Positions 21,722 through 31,900 of a DNA stretch of 41,431 nt are shown here, piece by piece. How positions within the stretch are numbered: position 1 is the first letter of the stretch; each line of letters begins with the position of its first letter. The position numbers were made by a program, and so were the translations under genes. The DNA comes from Patescibacteria group bacterium UBA6164. Its GTDB lineage: Bacteria; Patescibacteriota; Gracilibacteria; BD1-5; UBA6164. The DNA lies in assembly GCA_002422305.1 (NCBI GenBank), contig DIUG01000048.1, forward strand, positions 1 to 41,431, written 5' to 3'. Below the pieces are notes generated by a model that did no database searches, had not been told where the DNA came from, and was given only the letters and a program-made list of their open reading frames with translations.

Positions 21722-22783
21722 ATGTCTTATTATCCTATTACAAAAAATAAATTTATAAATACCTTTGAGATAGATTTCCTATTAAATGATTTAGAATTTA
21801 ATGAAGATGAAGTACAATTAGTTAATGATATATGAATCACAGAGTTTAATGGTAGAAATATTAATGCAATTAAGGAAGATAATGGTACAAATATTGCTAT
21901 GAATCTAGTATTACAATTAACTGATGAAATGCTGAATAAAAATATTTTAATTACAATAATGTGACTAGATAAAGATACATTGCAAAGTGCATATTCGTAT
22001 ATATTAGCAAAAATAATATTAAATAATGATTTTGATGTAAATGCGTCAAGTTATGCAGATTCAACTTTACTTTCAAATATTATTTGAACAAATAGTATAG
22101 ATGTATTAAATTTCTTATTAAAACATAGAAAAGATATTAATATAAAATATTATAATTCTAAATTTTGAGATACATATTTAGATTTAGCTAATGAATTATG
22201 AAATTTTGATGTTGCTGAAATATTAGAAAAACATATGAACAATAATAATTTAATTGATAATCAAAACAATATGTCTAATAATATAAATAATGTATTTGAT
22301 CAATGTGAACAAATAGAAAATTTAATTATAGATTATAATGAAGACTTTTTATTGCCTTCAGATTTAAAAAATAAATTAGATTTAGCTATAGAATATAAAA
22401 GAAATAGTGAATACATAAAAGCTTTTGAAATATATTATACTTATTTGATACCTAAACTTCCAAATCATCCAACTATAATGTATTCATTTGCAAAATTAGT
22501 ATTAACAATATGACATTTACAATTAGCATTTAATATTTTTAATAGAGTTATTTCTATACAGTCAGGTTTATGAAGAGAGGAATATATCTGGGATTCTAAA
22601 TTATTTATTGAAAAATTAATATGAGCTAGAGATAATTATGATAAAAAAATATCTTTACAATCTCAAGTAAGTTGACAATTTGATTTTGAACCATTAAATG
22701 AAGATGAATGAGATGAAATTTTTTGATTAAATTATGAATTTAATAATGAATATGAATATTTAAATTTCTTATTTAATAATTAA
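21722..22783 (+). CDS. hypothetical repeat protein (ankyrin-like then TPR-like)
   Basis: 353 residues. Residues 45-160 look like degenerate ankyrin repeats: NGTNIAMNLVLQLTDEML, ADSTLLSNIIGTNSIDVLNF followed by LLKHRKDINIKY, and DTYLDLANELGNFDVAEILE. A polar Asn-rich linker follows, then TPR-like helices (LDLAIEYKRNSEYIKAFEIY, TIMYSFAKLVLTIGHLQLAF). The C-terminus is acidic. Such proteins mediate protein contacts. It sits 22 bp after the preceding gene and 6 bp before darT, so it is very probably co-transcribed with the toxin. It may be an accessory factor or target-recognition part of the system; that is inference. Confidence 0.65.
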
Positions 22784-22789
22784 TATTAT

Positions 22790-23722
22790 ATGAGATATGA
22801 TAATAAATCAATAGTTATTGAATCATATAATATGTGAACAAAAATGCTTACTATTTGACAATATGAAAAATGAATTTTTTGGTTAGATAAAGCTATTTCT
22901 TTAGAACCTTTTAATGCAAAATTATATTTACCTAAACTTATATGTTTATTTAATTTAAATAGATATGATGATGTATTAAATGTTTTTTCTATTATTATAA
23001 AATTATGATGACTTAAAGAAAATGAAGAAATTATTTTATTTAATTATTTTTTATCACAATTATTTGAAATTAAGTGAGAAGAATATTGTAAAAAATATAT
23101 AGATAATAATACATTAAATAATCCTAATTTATCAATTCCATCTTATTTATACAGAATATCAAGATTAGAGAATTTAACATCAATTATTGATTTGTGAATT
23201 TTATCAAGAAATTTGTCAAAAAAATATTTAAATTTTGAAAATAATTCTTACGATCATATACAGGATAGAAGATCTCAATTTTGAAAATATAATTTGCATG
23301 ACTATGCTCCATTATTTTTTTCAAAATATCCAGCAATGATATATTCTACTAAAATTAGAGAAAATATCAATAATCAAATTGTTATATTATTTGATTGAAA
23401 TTTGATTAATGACGATTGAGTAGCTTTTTCAGATGTATCATTAGCTTATTCAGATATTGCTGAAGATAATCTATTTGATGATTTAGATTTATTAAAAAAT
23501 CTAGATTTTTCTTTATTTGAAAAAAAATGATGGGAAAATGATATTTCTATAAGAAAAAAGAAGTGAGCAGAAGTTTTAGTAAAGAAAAGAATAGATTTTA
23601 AATATGCTAGAGAAATTATATATTTTGATAAAAGTAAAAAAGAAATTATTGAAAATATATTAAAAGAAAAGTGATATAATATTCCAATTACATATAATAA
23701 TTATGAAGATTATAAATGATAA
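22790..23722 (+). CDS. darT: DarT-like DNA ADP-ribosyltransferase toxin with TPR-like N-terminus
   Basis: 310 residues. About 110 N-terminal residues form TPR-like helices (MGTKMLTIGQYEKGIFWLDK, AISLEPFNAKLYLPKLICLF). The rest follows DarT (formerly DUF4433): YRISRLENLTSIIDLGILSR, DHIQDRRSQFG (Arg160, Arg161), LHDYAPLFFSKYPAMIY (His170, Asp171, Tyr172), GVAFSDVSLAY and KKKGAEVLVKKRID with the presumed catalytic Glu261. DarT uses NAD+ to ADP-ribosylate thymidine or guanosine in single-stranded DNA; phage-defence forms do this on infection. Typical DarT is about 200-220 residues, so the helical N-terminus is an addition that may sense or recruit. It overlaps the macrodomain antitoxin by 20 bp. 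Confidence 0.88.
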
Positions 23723-24395
23723 TATTTTAATTTCAGAGTACTCAATATTTGAAGAATATTTAAAAAGAAATTGAAGTTGAATATTAATAAATACTGTAAA
23801 CTGTGAATGATTTATGGGAAAATGATTAGCTTTAGAGTTCAAAATTAGATTTTGAAGTGATTATTTCTTTGATTACGAAAATAAATGTAATAATAAAAAA
23901 ATTAAAGTTTGAAATATTGATTATTATAGTAAAGATAATTTAAAAATTATAAATTTTCCAACAAAAGACTTATATAAATTAGAATCAAAATTAGTATGGA
24001 TAGAAGATTGATTAAATGATTTAATTAAAAAAATTGAAAATTGATTATTTAATAATGAAATAATTTATATACCTAAACTTTGAAGCTCTCAATGATGATT
24101 AAAATGGGAAGAAGTATATTTAGTTATAAAAGATAAACTATTAAATATTAAAAATAGTAAAGTTAAATTTATTATTTGTGAAGATACTGAAGCTTGAGAT
24201 ATAGAAAAAGCTATATTAAATAAATTAAAAGATTATACTTGAAATAAAATATGAGATAAGACTTTAAATAATATAAAAGATAATTTTTATAAAATAAAAA
24301 GACTTAGAAATTTATTAAGTATAAAATGAGTTTGAGAAAAAACATATAATGAAATTTTAAAAATGTGAAATATGAAAGAGTTAAAATTATTTTAG
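23703..24395 (+). CDS. darG: DarG-like macrodomain antitoxin (DNA ADP-ribosylglycohydrolase)
   Basis: 230 residues from the ATG at 23703, inside the end of darT. The macrodomain starts with ILINTVNCEGFMGKGLALEF, the ADP-ribose-binding loop of the DarG/TARG1 group (VN.VNc.G.MGKGLAl.F), and continues with IINFPTKDLYKLESKL, IYIPKLGSSQGGLKWEEVY and KFIICEDTE. The Lys in MGKG is the catalytic type residue of TARG1-like enzymes. The C-terminus contains a helix-hairpin-helix-like LRNLLSIKGVGEKTYNEILK, usable for DNA contact. The protein removes the mark placed by DarT and so neutralises the toxin. The overlap with darT ensures coupled synthesis. Confidence 0.9.
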
Positions 24396-24430
24396 ATAGA
24401 TATTTTTAAATTTTAAAATTAATAAAAGAT

Positions 24431-24898
24431 ATGTTAATAGATAAACAAAAATTTGATATTTTATCAAAAATTGACGAGTTAAATATTATAAAATATTATA
24501 ATTATAAGAAAAAAGTTGAAGGAGTAAATGTAGATGAATTTAATTTAAATTTATCTAAAAAATGCTATGAAAAATTTGAAGATTTTTTATCAAAAAATTA
24601 TGAAAAGATAGAATTATTAGAAAAAGATTGATATATAACTATTTTTTGTAACTGGGAGTGATGAAAATGTCTACAAAAATATAAATCTAATTTTAATACT
24701 AAAGATTATTTTCCTATAATAGAAAGCAAATGAAAACTTTTTTTAGAAAATTATGATAATTCTAAATCTAAAAAACTTGATACATATTTATGAAAATATC
24801 CTAATATTTCAAAATTATTTTATACTTTATTTTGAATAATTTTATGAATTATTTGAACTATGATAACACAAATACTTTTACTTAAATTTACAAAGTAA
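24431..24898 (+). CDS. hypothetical protein with C-terminal membrane anchor
   Basis: 155 residues. A Lys/Asp-rich soluble part (NIIKYYNYKKKVEGVNVDEF ... NWEGGKCLQKYKSNF) is followed near the end by one hydrophobic helix, LFYTLFGIILGIIGTMITQI and a few more residues before a final KFTK. That makes it a probable tail-anchored or single-pass membrane protein. I do not recognise the family. It is the last gene of the DarT/DarG cassette, 35 bp after darG, and ends directly at a hairpin and the right flanking repeat. Confidence 0.65.
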
Positions 24899-24899
24899 G

Positions 24900-24924
24900 T
24901 TTTTCCGACTATCGTCGGATTTTC
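24900..24924 (+). terminator. hairpin at the end of the DarT/DarG cassette
   Basis: Stem tccgac / gtcgga (24904-24909 and 24914-24919) with loop TATC, followed by TTTT. A related hairpin with the same gac-TATC-gtc core but different closing pairs (TG/CA) lies at 27469-27482. Confidence 0.7.
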
Positions 24925-25020
24925 TCCCCCAAAAGCTCGTTATCACTCGCAAAAAAGTTTTTGGTTTATACAGAAAATCATCTATAATAGACAAAATCAG
25001 CAAAAACAAAAAGTAGACGT
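24920..25020. repeat. right copy of inverted cassette-flanking repeat
   Basis: Inverted partner of 20838-20938. It reads ttttctcccccaaaa, aaaaaagtttttggttt and aaaacaaaaagtag in that order, the exact or near-exact reverse complements of the left blocks. Confidence 0.8.
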
Positions 25021-25141
25021 AAAGGGGCATTGCATTTGATTTTTCTTCCATTACATTACAGAAAAATCACCCTCGCCTAACAGCTTCTATGAGGTTCGCT
25101 TGTTGCACTTCGCAAAACATCTCATAGAAGCAAACTTTGTC
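25021..25141. other. non-coding stretch with two large hairpins
   Basis: Arms gatttttct / agaaaaatc (25038-25046 and 25060-25068) and gcttctatgag / ctcatagaagc (25083-25093 and 25121-25131) are perfect inverted repeats. GC content is clearly above the surrounding genes. No coding frame is seen. Confidence 0.65.
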
Positions 25142-25307
25142 AGACATATTTCTTTTGGATTTTTAAAAAGGATTTGCATTTTTCATCATCAATTTGGTGA
25201 AAAATCATTGAAATAATGAAAATTATCAGAAATTTTAAAAAAGAAGGGTGAAAGAGAAAGAAAACTCGTTAAAACTCAAGGTATTTTATATTTTTATTTT
25301 TTATGTT
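25142..25307 (+). repeat. leader repeat, copy 1
   Basis: Direct repeat of 26045-26236. Both start agacatatttctttt, continue through a shared stem tttttcatcatcaatttgg-tgaaaaatcat, share cagaaattttaaaaaagaag and gagaaagaaaactcgttaa, and end in a T/A run just before an ATG. Being placed immediately upstream of genes in both copies, it may hold a promoter or regulatory leader. Copy 1 lacks a ~28-bp insertion present in copy 2. Confidence 0.85.
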
Positions 25308-25811
25308 ATGAGTAAAGAAATTGTTAAAGTTATTGAATGAAAGTTAAAAACTGGTATATCTAAAGCAGATATTGAAAAAGATTTATCACTAAAATATAAG
25401 TGATGGGAATATAAAGATATAATTGCAAATTACCCAGATGCAGATAAGAAAGAAAAATATAAAATTATAAATTATATTTTGATTTTTATTATATGATTAG
25501 TGGCTTTATTAAAGATCCCTATTATTCTTTCCTTAACTGCTAATATGAATATATTTGTAACAATAATTATATTTGCAGTTTGATTATTTATTCCATATAT
25601 TATTATTAAAGAGTTATTGTGGTTTAAGCACACTTGATATTATTATGTATTGATGCTTAATATTTTAGGACTATGAAATTTTCTAATTGGCGATCTACAA
25701 ATTGTTCAAAATTGATTAAATTTATATTCTATATTATTTATTTTTGATTTATTTATAAGTATTTTTTTAATAATTACTTCTTTTTATTTAATAAGAAAAA
25801 TATATAAATAG
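25308..25811 (+). CDS. hypothetical four-helix membrane protein
   Basis: 167 residues. The N-terminal ~50 residues are soluble and charged (MSKEIVKVIEGKLKTGISKA, DIEKDLSLKYKGWEYKD), followed by hydrophobic helices around IINYILIFIIGLVALLKIPI, IFVTIIIFAVGLFIPYIII, YYYVLMLNILGLGNFLIG and LYSILFIFDLFISIFLIITS. No family recognised. It is the only gene in a cassette opened by leader copy 1 and closed by an inverted 19-bp end at 25861. ATG 25308 is chosen over ATG 25303, which lies in another frame. The codon use is like its neighbours. Confidence 0.7.
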
Positions 25812-25860
25812 ATGTATTTAGTTAAATAAATAACATTTAAAGTTACTAATCTAAAAAGAT

Positions 25861-25879
25861 AAATCCAAAAGAAATATGT
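25861..25879. repeat. inverted end of single-gene cassette B
   Basis: aaatccaaaagaaatatgt is the exact reverse complement of the first bases of leader copy 1 (25144-25162), so the membrane-protein gene is bracketed by 19-bp inverted repeats 0.7 kb apart. Confidence 0.8.
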
Positions 25880-26044
25880 ATGCTAACAGTCCGCAACATA
25901 CCGTTGCTATTATCCAAAGTCTGCTTTCTCTACCGCTTCAGCGACTTCGTCTAACAACAACTATCCAAAACATTTTCCTGAAAAAATTGGTTGCATTCGC
26001 AACCTTTTTCGTAAAATACTTCGAATTAGTTGAAGATCATTTTT
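25880..26044. other. GC-richer non-coding spacer with hairpins between cassettes
   Basis: No coding frame. It holds gcaac / gttgc near 25903-25917 and a terminator-like ggttgc-attc-gcaacc stem followed by TTTTT (25989-26009). Composition differs sharply from the A/T-rich genes around it. Confidence 0.55.
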
Positions 26045-26236
26045 AGACATATTTCTTTTGAATTTTTAAAAAGGATTTGCATTTTTCATCATCAATTTGG
26101 TGAAAAATCATCTTAAGAATTAAAAACATCAGAAATTTTAAAAAAGAAGGGGGAGTTTGCTTTTTCAAAGCAATTTAAAAAAAGAGAAAGAAAACTCGTT
26201 AAAACTCAAGTTATTTTATATTTTTATATTTTATAT
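26045..26236 (+). repeat. leader repeat, copy 2
   Basis: Near-identical to 25142-25307, with an extra ~28-bp insertion that itself contains a small hairpin (tttgctttttcaaagcaa, 26157-26174). It ends directly before the ATG of the secreted-protein gene. Confidence 0.85.
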
Positions 26237-27436
26237 ATGAGAAAAACATTAATGCTAATTTTATTAGCTACAACACTATGAACTTTTAGTACTTCTTTTG
26301 CAAATAGCAATTCATTTGTATTGAAAGATGTTAATATAACACATTGAGAACAATTATGAGAAATTAATTTTACACTTTGTAATAATTGAGCTACTTATTA
26401 TTGAGATAAATGATGAGAAATTACTTTTATTATTGAATGAGATAATAAAAAATGATGAATAATTTTGTTTAATCACTATATTTATGAAAACTTTTTTCAA
26501 AAATGAGAATGTAAAAAATATAATATTGATTCAGATAAATTGAGTTTAATTGCATGACATCATTATTTAAGTAGAGATATTTCTTATTATTGGACTATGA
26601 GAATAGTTTGAGTAGCATGACAAGGTTCTATTGATTATCCAAATGTTTGAACAGTTTCATATCATACATATAAAAATAATAACATATCTTTTGCTTATGA
26701 TTTAACTGCAAAAGATAAAGTTTTAGTAGATAATTTAACTACAAAAGTAGAAAAAATTATTGAAAAAAAATGAGAAAAAGTTAGAGATAGTTTAATAAAT
26801 TCAATTAAAAAGTTAGCTATTAAGTATAAAAAGCAACCGAGATTAGAAACAATATTATTAGAAGTGGTAAATAATTTGGATAATAATATAGAAAATGAAT
26901 TTGATAATATTTTAAGTAATTATGATTCAAGTAAAGCAATTAAAGAGCTATCAACTAAATATACTGAATATTCAAGAATAACTTTTTATATAAAAAATAA
27001 TCAATTATTTATTACAAAAAAATATGATGAATATAATAATACAAATAATGAAAATTATGATGGTAAATATGAATTATGAGCTCCTGTTAAATGAATAAAA
27101 GATATTGAATCATTAAAAATAGTATTCCATAGTTATTATTGAGATCTTTATTCTATTGCTGTTGATAAATATAATATATATGGAATAGGTTTTTGAGGAG
27201 ATGTTAAAATAATAGATAACAAACTAGGTATAAATATTAGTAAAATAGAATACATAAATTGAACAAGTCATGCTCCTTTATCTTTCTTTGTTATAGATGG
27301 TAAATTTATTTATAAAGTTAATGGTTATTTAATTTCAAAAACAAATTTAGATATAAATACTTATAAAGTTAATAAAGATTCTATTACTGATAGTAATGGT
27401 AATAAAGAAAATATTGATAAATTTCCAATGTATTAA
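26237..27436 (+). CDS. hypothetical secreted protein
   Basis: 399 residues with a signal peptide: MRKTLMLILLATTLGTFSTS, then FAN, where cleavage is plausible. A beta-rich domain follows with ITHGEQLGEINFTLCNNGAT and later Trp/Tyr-rich segments; Cys residues occur in LCNNG and GECKK. The central part is helical (LVDNLTTKVEKIIEKKGEKV ...), and the C-terminus returns to beta structure with YYGDLYSIAVDKYNIYGIG. No known domain recognised. It is the sole gene of a cassette that starts with leader copy 2 and ends at an inverted repeat near 27532. An exported product and a membrane protein in matching cassettes suggest surface functions. Confidence 0.7.
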
Positions 27437-27462
27437 TAATTTAAATTCAAGCTCTGTGGAAC

Positions 27463-27549
27463 TTCCTCTGGACTATCGTCCACCCCATTCTTTTTTAAAA
27501 TTTAGAAACAAAATCATCTTTTCCAAAAGATAAATCCAAAAGAAATATG
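27463..27549. repeat. inverted end of single-gene cassette C with covarying hairpin
   Basis: aaatccaaaagaaatatg (27532-27549) is the same end as at 25861 and inverts the leader start. Further left, ccccattcttttttaaaattt (27483-27503) inverts the leader's aaattttaaaaaagaagggg with one mismatch. At 27469-27482 a hairpin tggac-TATC-gtcca shares its core with the hairpin at 24904. Confidence 0.75.
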
Positions 27550-27558
27550 ATAAACACC

Positions 27559-27594
27559 AATACTATTAAGTTAAGCCTTAATAGTATTTTTTGA
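27559..27594 (+). terminator. rho-independent terminator after cassette C
   Basis: Perfect stem aatactattaag / cttaatagtatt (27559-27570 and 27577-27588) followed by TTTT. Confidence 0.8.
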
Positions 27595-27669
27595 TAAAAA
27601 GATTTTAGTAAAAATTAGAAAAATAACAAATTTTTAAGCAAAGTTAAAAAATTAGTCATCACCATATTT

Positions 27670-28725
27670 CTACTTCATATATTTTTTCTTATTTTCTTCA
27701 TGTTCAGAGTTTGTTTTTGCATAATAAATTTTACCAGTTTTTACATTATGTAAATAAAACCAATAAATAGTTTCTTTATAATTAAGAGTTGCATTTATAG
27801 TATCAAAACTAGGGTTTCAAATAGGAGTTTTTGGTAATCAAGTCATTGTTCTTGTATTATACTCTGATTTTTCTTTTATATATTTACTTACAACTAGTTT
27901 ACATTCTTGTGAAGTTAATTTATGAGGGTAGCAAACAGTAGCATCTGCTCATATCATCCATCATTCATCAAGTCTTTTTTTTAAAATTCAAGCTACTGTA
28001 GATTTTTCATTATTATCTTTTTCTTCTTTTTCTACTATACTTGAAAGATTTATTAATTTTTCTATTTCTTTATTATTTTTATCTAATAATAATTTTTCAT
28101 AAACTTTTGATTTAAAGCTATTTAATTGTTTAATTACAAAATTATTTATTTTAAAATTATCAGAATCTACTCTATATGTATCTGGGTATAAAAATCATTC
28201 TAAAGTTTCTAATCATTCTATAAAATCAAATCATAATTTTGATAATTCAAATATTTTTTCATTATTATTTACATAAGAAATATATTCTCATGAATTTATT
28301 AAATTTTTATTTGTTAAATATTCATCTATATCATATATATTCCATCATTCTAAAATAGTTACATTTATTTCACCTAAGATAATAGGTTTTTTTAATCATT
28401 CTAATATTTGGTTTATATTTGAATTTGCTTCTATTTTGAAATTTCAAGCCTTTATTTCAAAATTAGGATCTTCTTTTTTTACATTTTTTAAAAAAAGTTT
28501 AAAATAATATTTATTTATACTTAATTTATTAGCTATACTGTCTGTTTTTTCTCACTTTTCTATTTTTATAAATATTTCATCATCAACTAAATTAATTGTT
28601 GTAAAATTTGAATAAGAATATAAAATAAAAAATCATCATATTATAGAAAATATTATAATATATTTGAATAGTTTAATTATAGGATTTTGTTTTTTTGTCA
28701 ATTCTATTCTTTTACTTCTAAACAT
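27670..28725 (-). CDS. mltG: endolytic murein transglycosylase MltG
   Basis: 351 residues. A short basic start precedes one membrane helix (IIIFSIIGGFFILYSYSNFT). LysM-like and YceG segments follow: VDDEIFIKIEKGEKTDSIAN, LEGFLYPDTYRVDSDNFKI, then the active site LSSIVEKEEKDNNEKSTVAG with catalytic Glu232 (Glu218 in E. coli), GADATVCYP and NTRTMTGLPKTPIGNPSFDT, and YWFYLHNVKTGKIYYAKTN. MltG cuts nascent glycan strands at the membrane and sets their length. An insert with Cys (CYPHKLTSQECKLVV) sits between the usual AD..v.Y and YNTY blocks. It is divergent from rpoB and has its own promoter. Confidence 0.94.
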
Positions 28726-28757
28726 TTTTATATTAATTAATTATTAAATTTTAAATT

Positions 28758-28785
28758 ATTTTAATTTGATTATTATAATAGTCAA
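28758..28785 (-). promoter_or_regulatory. promoter of mltG
   Basis: On the minus strand TTGACT (28785-28780) and TAAAAT (28763-28758) are separated by 16 bp, about 33 bp before the start. Confidence 0.55.
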
Positions 28786-28823
28786 AAAAATAATTTATTT
28801 TTAAATTTTATATAAAAAACATT

Positions 28824-28985
28824 TTGTTTTTTATTGTTTTTTATTATACTTACATTGTCGCACTACTTTCGATTGTGTATTTCTGATAAAGTAGGGCTAT
28901 TTTATTGTTTTAAAAAATGAGGTAAATTGATTGTGTAATTCCTCCTCATAAAGTTTTTTTTATTTATATTAACTTACATATTTGT
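28824..28985 (+). promoter_or_regulatory. rpoB promoter and leader
   Basis: TTGTTT (28824-28829) and TATACT (28845-28850), 15 bp apart, repeat the layout seen before der. The following ~135-bp leader is less A/T-rich and contains complementary ctacttt / aaagtag segments around 28863 and 28888, so it may fold into a regulatory hairpin. No rplL or other ribosomal protein gene precedes rpoB here. Confidence 0.45.
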
Positions 28986-31900
28986 ATGATAAATAAACCT
29001 TCTGCTAAAAATATAGAAGTTGGTAGTCTTTATGACATAAAAGGCCGTCACTATTTTACAGATGATAGATCTGTAGCTGGTATTCCTGATCTTTTAGAAG
29101 TACAATTAGATTCATATAATGATTTCTTAAAAAATTGAATAAACAAAGTTTTTAATGATTCATTTCCTATTTCTGATCATTCTTGAGATAAAGTAGATAT
29201 TTATTACAAATGATTTGCTTTAGAAGAACCAAAATATGATCCTGAAACTTGTACTAGAAAAAATCTTAATTATGAGGCTCCTTTAAAAGTGAGACTTGAA
29301 ATGTTAAATAAAGAAACTGGTGAAATAAAAGAACAAGATGTTTATATGGGATGAATTCCTTTAATGACTGAATTTGCTACTTTTATTATAAATTGAATTG
29401 AGAGAGTAATTGTTAATCAAATAGTAAGATCTACAGGTATATTTTTTACACTATGAGAAAATTGATATGCTTTAAAGGTTATACCTTGAAGAGGTTCATG
29501 GTTTGAAATAGATATAGAAAAAAAATGAATTATAAATGTAAAAATAGATAAAAAAAGAAAACTTCCTATATCAGTAGTTTTGAGAGCTTTTGGTATGGAA
29601 TCAAATGCAGAAATTTTAGATACATTTAAAGATATGGGGGATGATATTATTGCTAATAATATAGGTCCTACATTGGAAAAAGATAAAACTTCTAATAAAT
29701 TAGAAGCACTTCATGTTTTATATAAATTACTTAGACCAGGTGATTTAGCTACTGATGAGAGAGTAGAAGAATTATTTAATGTAACATTTTTTGATGAAAA
29801 AAGATTTGATTTAGGTGAAATTGCTAGATTAAAAATGAAATCAAAATTATGACTTAATACTTTATATGAAGATGAAAATGGAAGTTTTTTATCAATAGAA
29901 GATATAGTTGTAAGTTTAAAATATTTTTTAAATCTTGTTTATTGAGCACCAGAACATTTTATTGATGATATAGATCATTTAGAGAACAGAAGAGTTAGAT
30001 CGGTATGAGAGTTAGTAATGGATAAAATTAAAGTAGGTATTGCTAGAATGGAAAGGATAGCTAAAGATAGAATGACAATAGTAGAATTAGATGATGCTAC
30101 ACCATGAACATTTATTAATTCTAGACCTATAATTGCAATTATGAAAGAATTTTTTGGTTCATCACAATTATCACAATTTATGGATCAATCAAATCCACTT
30201 TCTGAATTATGACACAAGAGAAGAGTTTCAGCTTTATGACCTGGTTGATTAACTAGAGAAAGAGCTTCATTTGAAGTGAGAGATGTTCATCCTACTCAAT
30301 ATTGAAGAATATGTCCTATTGCTACTCCTGAAGGTCCTAATATTTGATTAGTACTTCACTTTGCTACTTATTCAAAAGTTGATAAACATGGATTTTTATT
30401 AACTCCTTTTAGAACAGTTTGACATAATGTTAAAAATGATTGAAAATCAGCAATAAATAAAATAGCTCTATGAAATATTGTTTGAGATAATGGTAGTATA
30501 ATTGTAAAAGATAAATCATATATAACAGAATCAGATGCAATAGCTATAAAGGAATGAATTAGTTCTTCAAAAATAGAAGTTAGATGATATTTAACAAATG
30601 ATTTTGATTATTTTGATGCTCATCAAGAAAGAGTATTAAATATTGCTGAAGCAGGTACTGAAATTGACGAGTATTGAAATTTTATAGATACTAGAATATC
30701 ATCTAGAGCTTGAAATGAGCCTACAATTTCTCATATAAGACAAATTACTCATATTGATGTTTCTCCTAAACAAACAATGTCGATAGAAACTTCACTTCTT
30801 CCTTTTTTAGAACATGATGATGCAACTAGAGCAGAAATGGGTTCAAATATGATGAGACAAGCTGTTCCTTTGATTAGACCAGAATCTCCTGTAGTTGGTA
30901 CTGGTATGGAAAGAATAGTATGAGAATGATCTTGATATGTTATAGTAGCTGAAGATGATTGAGAAGTTCTTTGAGTAGATGCTAAGCATATAACTGTTTT
31001 ATATAAATCTTGAGAAAAAAAGATATATAAATTAACTACTTTTAAAAGATCAAATCATGATATGATTGTTCATCAAATGCCTCTTGTTTCTCATTGACAA
31101 AAAATCAAAAAAGGTAATGTTTTGTGTGATTGACATTCATGTCAAAATGGGGAATTAGCACTTTGAAGAAATTTAACTGTTGCATATATGCCTTGGAGGG
31201 GATATAATTTTGAAGATGCCATTATTATATCAAATAAGTTAGTTGAAGATGATTATTTTACTTCGATTCATATAAAAGAATATTCTACTGATGTTAGAGA
31301 AACTAAATTATGACCAGAACAAACTACTGATGATATACCAAATGTATCAAGTTCTAAATTAAAAGATTTAGATTTAGATTGAGTTATTAGAGTTTGATCA
31401 TATGTAGAATGAGGTTCTATACTTTGTTGAAAAATTACTCCAAAAGGAGAACAAGAACTTTCACCAGAAGAAAGATTACTTAGAGCAATATTTGGTGATA
31501 AATCTAAAGATGTAAAAGATTCATCTCTTAGGTTACCGTCAGGTCAATGAGGTAAAGTTATTTGAGTTCATGTATTAAAAAAGGAAAGTTGAGATAATTT
31601 ACCTACTTGAGTATTTAAGCAAATAAAAGTATTTGTTGCTCAAACTAGAAAAATCGAATTATGAGATAAAATGGCTGGTAGACATGGTAATAAATGAATA
31701 GTTTCTAGAATAGTTCCAGTTGAAGATATGCCTTTTATGGAAGATGGTACTCCAGTTGATATTATATTAAATCCATTATGAGTAGTTTCAAGAATGAATA
31801 TATGACAAGTACTTGAAACACATTTAGGTATGGCTGCTAAAAAGCTTTGAATAAAAGTTGCTACTCCAATACTTAATGGTATATCAGTTGAAAATATAAC

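Noticed and set aside
25142..26236. CRISPR-like repeats
   Set aside because: There are only two copies of a long leader separated by a gene; no short, regularly spaced units and no cas genes.
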